Source: Tubulanus polymorphus (Eukaryota; Nemertea; Palaeonemertea; Tubulaniformes; Tubulanidae). Taken from it: DNA of 64,000 nucleotides. Position numbers and translations under genes: made by a program. How positions within the stretch are numbered: the first letter of the stretch is position 1; the number at the start of each line of letters is the position of its first letter. The stretch covers positions 6,696,501 to 6,760,500 of the forward strand of contig NC_134035.1 in assembly GCF_964204645.1 (NCBI RefSeq), in the 5' to 3' direction. The notes under the pieces were generated by a model. The model saw only the letters and a program-made list of their open reading frames with translations. It was not told the origin of the DNA and searched no databases. Below, piece after piece: positions 27,101 through 39,100 of the stretch.

Positions 27101-30100
27101 CAAATCAGATCCTCGGGGAGTATTTAAGACAGTATCAAGACAGAAAAGTTGACTTTGTCTCACTCTGACAGCTCAACTCGGACAAATGCTTCTCCAGAAC
27201 AAATCCAGATATATTTTTCTACCTTTACTTGATTTGCGTGTCTTAAGTACATATTGGTTACAATTGATGCCTTCTTATTTTTTTAGCCGCTGCAAATCAA
27301 ATCAGTGGTAGCTAAAGAAGGATTAAAAGGGTACATTTACATTGAAGCTTACAAACAAACTCATGTCAAACAAGCCATCGAAGGAATCGGAAATCTACGT
27401 ATTGGAATATGGCAACAACAAGTGAGGAAAGAAACTTATTGGCTCTTAAAAATTTCAAGGGTTTGAAATACCGAGAATTTTTCAATGGTTATTTTGTAGA
27501 TGGTGCCGATCAAAGAAATGACTGATGTTTTGCGTGTTGTCAGAGAAAAGGCAGAGTTGAAACCGAAAGCATGGGTTCGATTAAAACGAGGTATTTTCCG
27601 CGATGACTTAGCTCAGGTCGACTACGTGGAACCGTCACAAAATATGGTTCATCTGAAACTGATTCCGCGAATAGATTATACAAGAATGCGAGGTGCTTTG
27701 AGGTCATCAGGGGTGAGTAGAGACTTTATATAGAACTATCTAGACATGATGAGAAGATTCGTAGAGTAGCCGTGTTAACCGGGTTTAGAATAAATAACGA
27801 GACAAGACCTTTTAAGTACTACTCGTCTCATTATTTATTGTAGAATTATCTGTCATTGGAACAACCCTGTTCAAAAATTATGATGATTCATTTTTTTTTT
27901 GTCATACATGGGATGCCAGATTGTGGGTTCATTCTAGGGGGACAGCTCTTGGGTTCACTGTGTGGGTTCACTCTGCGAGTGCCAGGTCATGGGTCGAGTC
28001 CATTATCATTGTTTTATCGCACTATGCGAGTTGATCAGATCTATCAGTGAGGTTGAAATATTTCAATGATGATTTCAGGATGCTGAAAGACGCAAAAAGA
28101 AACGTCGTCCTGGACAGAAACTGTTCGATGTTGATGCAATCAGGTTCGTTTCATATATTTTACTACTAGTATTCGATAGAAATGGCTAGAATTGTAGATA
28201 AATTGTAGTTTCACACCTTTTGGCAATAAACTATTCAAGTCACCTTTGTTTGACTGTAGGTAAGGTATCTCTTGGCCCTTAATACTACCTGCTCCGTCCA
28301 ACGTGTGCTGCAATTTTAAAATCCCCTTTCAATATTACTTAACCCATTAGCACTCAGGAATTGCACTATGTAGTGTCAATTACTCCTCAGAAAATTCAAC
28401 GTAAAATCATTACGTAAAGTTCATTACGATACCGAATAGTTCATTTGCTGTTTATTTCCATGCATTACAAGTTAGTGTTATTTTGTAGTAAATAGTCAAG
28501 GCTTTCGTGTGATGTAAGATTTGATGAGGTGGGCCACCAAAATCGTGTCCTATCGGCCCCCAAAATTCATCCAAACTTACTTGGATTTGAAATGAGCGCT
28601 CAGATGTGTTAAGTTCGAACTCGAAATACTCGAGAAATTGAAATAGGAGGATGTTGATTTCTATTCGGTATTTCGAGGACTTAGGTGTGTAATTTATCAA
28701 AAGCTATTGGGTTCGAATCCCACCATAACCATTTTCGTGCAGCATACGAAAAAAGTGCGGGGGCGGATTCGGGCGGCTTGAGGAGTAATAGGCAGGGCGG
28801 ATATGGGCAGCTTGAGTGCTAATGGGTTAATTGAATTCATATGCGAAATATGTACTACAAATTCACTTCTCGATTTGAATATTTAGAAACATTGGTGGAG
28901 AAGTTACAACAGACGGTGATTTCCTCATCTTTGAAGGAAACAGATTCGATCGTAAAGGTTTTCTCTATAAGAACTTTGTCATGTCTGCCATAGTAAGTTA
29001 CGCCGTTTTGTAATGCGAATATTGTGTTTGGATGTTTTATCTAATCTATTGAAACTCTGTTCAGATTGCGGAAGGAGTGAAACCAACACTTTCTGAATTG
29101 GAAAAATTTGAAGATCAGCCAGAAGGTATTGACGTTGAATGTATCCTTTCACATAAAACAACAATCTGGAATAACATAATACGATATAGCCTACAATTCT
29201 TAAAGGATTTTCGTCGAACTTGGTTTAAGTATTGGGGCCAGTAAGCTGTCAACCCCTATCGAAAATGGAGGTCATCCAGGCCGCAGGCATAAGTCTAGTT
29301 AGAATCTTGAGTGAAAAAGTTGCTATTGCCTTACCACTCTCAATTGGCTCAAAACGTTTCGAAACTTGTCCTTTGAGACATGAACAGAAATACAAAATGT
29401 GTCACTTAGGGTCTTACCATTGATTACTGATTTCTTTAAACATTTTCTTTCATCTTTCAATGAAAATCTGTGAAATCTTTTGTCAATCTACTTATAACAT
29501 GAAACGAAGAGATGTAAATTCCTTAACGCGCTATAATATCACAGTGGTACCAGAGTCAAAATCATCAACTGAAGTAACTCATACGTTTGCATCTGGTGAT
29601 ATGGTGGAAGTGTGCGAAGGTGAATTGATTCATCTGCAGGGTAAAGTCATCCGTATAGAAGGAAATCTTATCACTGTCATGCCTAAACATGAAGATTTAA
29701 AGGTAGGAAACTTATAATAGGATCTACTGAAAATATGAGTATCTGAATGAATTTAATATTTGACACATTTGATATTTTTCCATCAGTTTATGACCTAAAC
29801 ATCATTCAATGTTTTCCCTCATCCAATGCGCATATTGTATGTACAAATAAATTTATTTCTTTAACCACCGACCTTCAATCATTATAGGTACATAATAAAT
29901 GGATGTCTTGGATACATCGATTGTTTAAATTCATGTGTTTAATCAAAATATTATATTTAATTCATCAAAAAGGCATTTCAATTGAAGTCATTGCTTGATT
30001 GTTGTTCTAAAATGACACGGTTTATTGAAGATTTCTAATTCTAACATTGAGAGTTACATAATTAGTCAGTATAACGTCTCAGAGTTACATGATAGGTGTA

Positions 30101-33100
30101 TTTCACTGTTGTTTTACAGGATCCAATAGAGTTTCCGTCGTATGAACTGAAAAAGTACTTCAAAATGGGTGACCACGTTAAAGTTATCGGTGGTACATAT
30201 GAAGGAGATACCGGTTTGATAGTTCGTATGTTAGACAACATGGCTGTCGTCTATTCAGACCTTACTATGCACGAAGTACGTATTATCATCGCTTCAAATT
30301 AGAGATATAATAGATTTAAGATATTATTGTTTTTTCTAAGACTTTTATCCTCCTCTACAGATGAAAGTCTTACCGAGAGATTTACAATTGTGTTCAGAAA
30401 TGGCGACCGGTGTTGATACAATGGGGCAATTCCAGTTCGGAGATCTCGTACAGCTTGAGTGAGTACATGTATATGGTATTTCCTATAGCCGCAAGATTTA
30501 ACAAATCTCAATATGCAGCAGACGTGATGAATTGATATCTCTTTCTCATTACAGTCCACAGACAGTTGGTGTAATTGTTCGACTCGAACGTGAAAACTTT
30601 CAAGTGCTGGACATGCACGGCAAAGTGAGTAATTTTGTTCAATGTATTTACTCCACTTACTGGCCGACTGGTTTCAAGCCATAAGTATTTCTTCGCTGTG
30701 TTCATGGATTCTGGTCGAGAATTCTGGTGGCAGCAGTTTCTTGATCAAGGGTTTTCCTCTTCATTTTATCAGGAAATAACCTTGACTGACTAATGATTCC
30801 CTGGCCATTTAAAAAATAAATTTAAACTTAAATCAAGAAATGATATTTTTGTACCTGGTTAACATATTTGGGTTATTCATGCAGGTTCAAACAGTCAAAC
30901 ACAACGCAGTCTCAAAGAAGAGAGACACAAGGAATGCCGTAGCTTTAGATGCTGAAAATAATAACATACAAGTGAAAGATGTAGTTAAAGTTGAAGATGG
31001 GCCACACTGTGTAAGCTATTTGTAGTCTAGACCTGCAAGTTGTGTTGTAATGAGGGTCATTTGAAAGTCACCCATGCTTTGTTTTGAGTTTATTTAAGAT
31101 AATTGATTTATTCCGAGGATGAATTTTGTTATTGTTTGTTTTATAGGCCAGGCAAGGTGAGATTAAACATCTTTACAGGCATTTCGCTTTCTTACATTCC
31201 CGTATGATGACTGAAAATGGTGGAGTGTTTGTTTGTAAGACTCGACATGTTTCCCTGGCTGGTGGCTCAAAGGTATGTGTTGTGTATTTGAAGTACACGG
31301 AATGTCATTTCATATTACTTTTTACTTCTTTAACATGTTCGCTGCCACCTAGCGGTTAAGGTCCGGTCGACATTGCCGACGCTAATTTTTGACATTATAC
31401 AATTTATATGCTGCCAGCACTATTTGTATATCGATAAACCAATACACTGATTTATTTTAGTGAAAAAACCAATGACTAGATAACTCGTCACTGGCAATGG
31501 AGAAGAGATTTTCTATTTTTACGTGTCCCCATTGCCAGTGAAAAGTGTGAAAAATCAAATAGAAATCTAAAAGAATAAAAGTTTCATTGTAAAAATTATA
31601 TAGAATGATTTTAGTCGTTATATTCTCTATAAATATTGACCAGAAAAGAAGCTAAAATTCTTTGCTTTCTGAAGATTTTTATTTAAGAAATTTCAAGTGT
31701 GCACCAGACTTGAGTTACCCCTATATTTAGTCTCTCCATACTGCCAGACAATTCTTAGCTGGTTTCTTGCCTCTGCCAGGTGGTTCATAACGCTATGAAA
31801 TGATGATATAATCGATGAATCGATGACGATATAACTCGTCAGCAAACTACGAAGGTACAACCACCATGACAATTTATCTCGTCGGCGGCAGCGAACGTGT
31901 TAAAAACTCAAATATCAGTCTCTGAATGAAATACTCTGATATCGAATATATACCTGTACATGTATATCTTGTAGTGAATTTTAAATTTTTCAATTAAACC
32001 AAAACCCTAGTAATTAGATGTTCATACTAATGAGAAATTCAAGACAGATAGTGTCTGCAAATTCCAGGCATATATCCATGTTCTGTTTTCGTAGCTTTGT
32101 AAAACTAAACTGGCGTAGACGGTCTGTAATCAATCTGTGTGGTCCACTACTGTGATGGTCCCTTGTTATGCAATAATTAATTCTGTTTTACAATACCACA
32201 AATTCATGGGGACTAGTCTTTATGAATTTTTGAATATACATATATGTCGCATTGTGACTGCTGATAATGCATGATATATTGACGTACCGGTATATTTGTC
32301 AGTAAACTTTGTTGACTCTATCCGTTGAAAATGGTTTATTCATTTGTTGTGATATCTCTGGAGGTAGATTCTCATAAATGAAAATTGATTGGCATATGCC
32401 ACCACCACCACCGGTGTATACGTTATTGAGTTGTTCATTGCTCTCATCTAATTCTTGATTTACAGCAAGGTACACCAAGTGGTGGTAGTGGATTTACACC
32501 GATGTCACCGCGTATTTCGAGTCCAGCTCACCCGGGTGGTGGAGGTGGTGCTGGATTCGGGGCTGGTCGTGGAAGAGGTGGTCCGAATCGACGCGATTTA
32601 GAGATCATCAATCAAACTGTAAGAATTGTTCAAGGCCCATTCAAAGGTACGTTACAACCTTCCTTCATTATTTAAACAATGACTTGCTAGTGAACAGTTG
32701 TTCAGTTAAAGCTTTAATTCAACACTCATTGAAGCTAATTTTGGTTTTATAGCTCACCTTATCTTTTACCCCCAGTCATTTTTGGACATAAGTCACAACA
32801 GTGCAACACAGGGGACTAGAAAATGTTATCACTTACAACTCATCTTTAAATTCATCATGAAATTAAGCAAGAGGAGTTGTATATTTTATTGTCTATGAAA
32901 TGAATACGATGCCTAGTTTTATGAAGCATTGTATTGCAATGATCTGGGTTGCATTATTATATACCCCTCATTTTGACCGTATACATGATATCTGTGTTCA
33001 TTTGGAAGTCTGAATCAACTAAGTCTGTGATTCACTAGGCATAATCCATCACCGGCATTCATCACATTCAATATTTGAAATTCTATTCTTGTATTTGCTC

Positions 33101-36100
33101 TATATACAGGTTATATCGGTATTGTGAAAGATGCTACCGATTCTATGGCCCGAGTAGAATTACACACCAGTTGTAAAACGATCAACGTTGATAAAAATCG
33201 ATTAGCTGTTCTCACGTATGTACTTTTTTCTAGGGGCTGTTTATATATGTGTCCACACCTAGAGGGAGAGGGTTAAATTTTGGGCTGGTGTGCAGAAAAC
33301 TAGATGGGCTATAGCTACATAGAATATATTTCATCGAATACAAGTTCATGATTCGGGGAGGGGGATTTTAACCCTTTTAGTACATTCTATTTATCCAAAG
33401 CTTTGGTCATTTTCTTGATGGATTATTAGTTTTAATCAGAATATCAAATTTGCTTTGTAGTGGTTCAAAAGCTGGCCGTCCGTCATCTACGTGGGGTGGA
33501 CGTACACCTGTATATGGCGGTCAGACACCTGTGTATGGATCGCGTACACCGATGTATGGTTCAGCGACTCCCCTTCACGATGGAAGCCGAACTCCGCACT
33601 ACGGCAGTCAGACACCTTCACACGAACCCGGAAGTGGTAGTCGAACACCTGGACAGAGCGTTTGGGATCCAGCAAACCCGAATACACCTTCACGGTAAGC
33701 TACTATAGATTATTTAGAATGACATTTTTTAAGTGCTTAATCAAGGGGATCAGTTATTGGGAAAGAGCTGTTAAAAGCAGGGTTAAGGTTTAGGGTTTGG
33801 ATAAGGGTAAGGTAATTTCACACCTGACAATATTCCAGAATTCAGTTGTGCTCAATTTCTGGATTTAACTGAAGTTAATAATTTCACAGAAGCTACCAGT
33901 ATCTGATCTTCAGTAGGTTTTAACTGTTATTTTACTGTCTAATTGTAGAGTGGATGATTTCAATTACAACTATGATGAACCATCACCGTCACCCTCTCCG
34001 ATGGATTACGGTGGAGCTACACCAAATCCACACACACCAGGCTATCAGCCAGATACACCAAGTCCATCCGGTCGACCTTACTCACCACAGACACCTGGAA
34101 CGGCTTATTCACCCTATCAGCCATCCCCTTCTCCCGGAGGATATCAACGTAAGTAAAAAATTCAGAAAGATGCTTGGTGCAGAAAATCTTCATTAGTTCA
34201 TGTTCTAATTTTATATCTATATAATCTTCAGATACGCCAAGTCCAGGGAGTGGTTATGGTACACCTAGTCCAAGTGGATACCAGGCAACACCATCGCCAG
34301 GCGGTTACTCCTCCCCTTCACCAATGGGTTATAGTCCGATGACCCCGGGTGCTCCTTTCACTCCCCAAACTCCGGGCGCTGGTGAGTATCCTAAATCTGA
34401 CTAGAAACCGACAAGTCGTTGCTCAATCCTCAATCATTCGATTTGATTTGAATGAATTTTTAGTATGCATTTTAGACTGGTGTGGTAATTTGAATATTTG
34501 ATGATATAACCCCTCTAGGAATGAATTTTTCGTGGGTTCATGTTTGCCATTGAAGAAAGCATTAATATTTCTATCGCCTTAGAATATTTCCTTCAGGATA
34601 TATTACGTGGGGCACATCTTAGAAGTTACCTTAGGGAACTCTACCGCTAAACATTTTTTGGAATACCCGGTACCGTTACGGTGTCACTGTCACGAGCCAA
34701 GTGACTCAATTTCTTCCTTAGCACCACCATTTTTGGTGTGTTTTTTCTATTGGGAGCTGCCGCTTAGATATTATTTCGTGTTCGTGTTTGAGCTTGTTCA
34801 AGATCTGTTGGTGCAGGACTGAGCTAGCACCTACACTTCTTCAGTGAGTCCGTTCCAATTCCGGTTTTACCAAACAGACTTGCAATAAATTAGATCGTTA
34901 TCTTGCGGTCAGGGCAACTGTCTCCATCCACACGTGTTTCTTTTCCACGGTAGATTGATTTGTTCAGTGACTTCTCGCTTAGCGAGCAGTCTGGGTCCGC
35001 CGACAATCTGTTATCCTAAAATGATTAATTAAGGAATTAATTATTAGATTAATTGTTTCTGAGTTTGTTTAATTTTTCGCTCTTGTTTCAGCCATTGTAA
35101 TTGACTTGATTTATGCCAGACTCTAGTCCTAGAGATAAAAAAGCCCATTCACGGGTGCATGAAATGTCTGGCACCTCCTCCCCTACTGGGGCGGTATGAC
35201 CTCTGGTAGGGTGCAGCGTTCCCTTACAGGAGCCCTCGTTGGTAAGTTCTGTGCGGCACTACCGCAACAAGTCCTGAAAAAGGCCCCCATCACTCTTGTT
35301 GCGACAGTGGCCCAAGAGCCCATTAAACCTCAGCCCGAACCATTTCCAGATTGCGCTATGGTTCTGTCCGTAAGAAAGCCAGTCCCAACCCGGCTGGAAC
35401 CAACCACTGGGTCTCGGACGGGCCTAAACAAGGCGTCATCCGAGACAACCATGCGAGCTTTGCCCCGGCTACCCGTTCACATCCGGGCCCGGGGTCCGTT
35501 GCTGTACCGATGAAAAGCCTCGACCCATTCGGTATCAGGATTTTGATCAGACGCAAATCTGCTGGACCAGGGATTGGGTCAACTCACTCAGCCGGATCAG
35601 GACTTCCATCCGTCAAACGAAAGCCAGGGCCTCTTTTTACACCGCAAGTGAGCTCACCGGTGCGTCACTCATCTGGAGAGAGGCGCAAGAGACCGTCCCC
35701 TTCGCCCTTTGGGCATGACCTCATCCACCAGAAAAATGTATAACCATTACTGGCGAAGACAGGCACGTTCCCGGTCAAGCTCCTCATCTTCCAGTAGGAG
35801 CCGGGAGCGTCCTCAACGCTATTACCGGAGCCTTCAAAGGTGTTCTTTTATCTCCTGAGCCGGCTACCTCCTCATCTGATTTTGTTACCGTTGAGGATTT
35901 CAAGGCCTTTTAGGCGGAAATATGGAGTCGGTTGGAGTTGTTTAAGCGTCACCTCAGCCTGACCTGGAGCACCTTGGCCGCTTTCATCTGAGTCGGAGAA
36001 CTCTAGTCGCGAGTATGTTCCTTACGGTCCCTGACCCCAAGGATGTTGACGAGTATTCCTTGGAGGCAGCCCACAGCGCGCGTTCAGGCTCGAGGGAGTC

Positions 36101-39100
36101 ATCGCCTCGGGTCCCGTCCGGAGTGACCACTTCCCATCCTCCGGTTGCGTTTGACCGACCGCCCAGTCCTACGCGCTCAATCGCCACGACCTATGACAGT
36201 GTGGCGACGGCGGATAGGCCCTTTCGTTGTCTCATTCAAGAGGTTCTCCGCAAGCTTGGCGCCACTGTTCCTAAGCCTCATAAGTCTGCAGATCAGGCAG
36301 AGTGTATGGCCTCGTATGCTGCCTACGGAGGGGACTTTCATGCTCTTCGCGAGTCCTCCGCAGTGACGGCCAAGTGGGCATGGATCAATAGGCATTAGTG
36401 GGGTCAGGGTCGGTCGACTGGGTTTGCCTATCCCCTGCCGGAATCAGGTCTCAAGCAGGGAAAGTTTTACTTTCTTTCTGAGCCACCAGTCCCCGGTTTT
36501 AGAACATCCTGATATAATACTTCCAGGTCAACTGAACATTTGCGTGGCTCGGTTGACGCAGACGTTAAATCGATTTTCTCCTCACTATCAGTTGCGCCTG
36601 TCCTTAACATTCAACCTCCTTAGGCAGGGGTAGCCTTTGGTCAATCGTTAGACTAGCTAAAGGCCCTCAGGGTACAGCTAGCAGTTGGCCTCAAGGTTCT
36701 GTCTGTGTGAACAGCTTCAAAACACTTGTGTTGAATCATGGATGTGAAGCTTGTACCCCATGGCTACATGCTACATGGCCGATTTACTTCGGCTATGCTT
36801 GGAGTAATCATTTGTCAAATGATTATTCCAAGGCCTATGTAATGCGGTACATTAAACATGTACCGCATCAATACAGTTCCATTCACTTTTCAAGTTCAAT
36901 GTCAATACTGTAACCCATTATGGAAAGTTTCTTTCTTGTTTCCGGTTGGTGTGCCCCAGTGGCAGCAGAATTTTAAAAAATCAACGAGTCACAGGCTAAG
37001 TTTCACTGACCCTTTAAGATCCCAAGGGAGCAGCCTGGGCAGACTGCCAATTCAGTGGCGTCTCCAGCGGCCCCTCCGAGCCAGTATTCGTCGTTTTCTG
37101 GACGTATCAGCCCCACTCCACGCGGTGGCGCCACTCCGCGGGATTTACGCGAAGCAGCAGAACACAAACACGGCCACTCTCAATTTTCAATGATAGAAAT
37201 CGTGTGTGCATTTCAATTATTTCGGCTGTTAGGGTTTTAAGGCACAATATAAGTTGATGATGTGATATGGCGATGTTAATTAATGATAATTCCGCAGTGA
37301 GGCTAGTCACGAACGGTGCCGATTGAGTGTACAGCTGCCAAAAACACTATAATGGGCGTAGTTGCGTAACTATTTGCAGTGAATTGCAGACGAAACATGA
37401 AGCCCTAACGGCCGTTTAAAAAAAAATTATACCAATCGCAATTGTAAAATAAAAATGAGATAGAGCCTAAGTTAAAATTCTGGCCATTTCTAAAATGTTA
37501 TTAATTATTATTACTAATTTTTAGTCAGTGCGGAACGTTTAGTTTTCCAACAATAATGAGGGGTGGTAGGTAGTCATGCAATTCAAGTCATCATTTATTA
37601 CACGTTACTTCCGTGTTGTTGAAAATCTCGCGAGTCCTGGACTAAACCCCAATGAACAATGTGATCTGTGTGCTGGCCACAAATGCGCACAGATCACACT
37701 ACACTACCCATTACACACTCCAGTACCCACAGCTTTCATATATCCGTCCAAATATTTAGTGGCTTTCTTCCTGGATGCTCGTTTTGGGCAAGCAACGAAG
37801 GGAGAGGCAGATTGTTAAGGGGTAAGGTAGGGGTAAGTCCTCTGCCAAGCCCTTGTGAATCCCATAATTGATGTTCAAAATTGAAGGGCCGTTGTTTTCA
37901 AACTGCGGCCGATGTGTTTGCAGACAGATCGGCCACAAGGGTAATCTCGTTTTCGCCTCCAATTCGAAGCGAAGCCTCACCTGATGAGACCCAAGAGAGT
38001 TCAGAAGGCACAATCACCCCCTCAATCGAAGAGTTGTAACAGAAGGTCACACTCCTGCTGGTCCAAGACAAGTCCTCTCCCGGCTGAAACTCGATCAATG
38101 GCGGCGTGGATCGATTTGAAGGACGCATACTTTCAGGTGCCGATTCATCCCAAATCACGTCGCTACCTCCGGGTCAAGTTAAAGGGTTGCCAGTACCAGT
38201 TCTCGGCCCTTCCTTTTAGTCTAAGCTCGGCGTTAAGCTGGGTGTTCAACAAGCTGGTCAAACCAGTCCAACAATATCTTTAAACAAGGGGTGAAGATTT
38301 TTGTATATCTGGAAGACTGGTTAAGCATGGGCAACTCGGGATGAATGTCAGGTGTCCATAGACTTGGTGCTGGACCTGTTGGCAGTCCGCAAAGCCCTGG
38401 GGTTCTTTCACAGGAGTTTGATAGGCAGACATGGGTGGTTAGCCATCCACCGACAACCAGATGGTCAGGGCCTACCTTCAGAACCAAGGAGGCACCAGAT
38501 CGGTTAAGCTTATTGCACTCACGGTGGAGATTTTCATCTGGTGTCAGGCCCGAGGAATTCACCTTTCTGTTGACACCTGGCGGACAATAGGAATGTTGTT
38601 GCCGATGCCCTTTCCCATCAGGATGCGGCCATTTTAACCCACCCCCGATTCAAGTCTTGTCAGCAGTCCTCGGCCAGATAGAGCTGGCGTTCTCCTCTCT
38701 GATAGTTCTAATTGCGTGTTGCTGGCCAGCTCAGGCTTGGTTCCGTCTTCTCGACCTTCTGTGCGACAATCCCAGGTGCTTGCCGCAATTTCCATCCCTC
38801 CTGTCTCAGAGGGGTTTCCGGAGGCATCAGGCACTAAAAATGGTCAACTTTCACGCCTGGCCATTGTCGAGCGACGCCTGGTGAGTGCAGGGTTTTCAGT
38901 CGTAGCTTCCTCGTTTATCGGTACATCCAAGCGCCCTAGTACAGGCGGGATTTATGACTCCAAGTGGAAGCTCTAGGGTGATTGGTGTAGTCAACGAAGG
39001 ATTGATCCATGCTCTCCCCCTGTAGCCACTCTTGCTGATTTTTTCCTCTTTCTTTTTGAGGTTAAGAGGCAGCCGGTGGTAACCATTAAGGCTTACCAGT

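Noticed and set aside
37022-37190. Extra SPT5 exon ([19 protein letters not shown])
   Set aside because: It looks Pro/Ser-rich like the CTR, but exons 21 and 22 join in phase without it and it lies within DIRS element 1.
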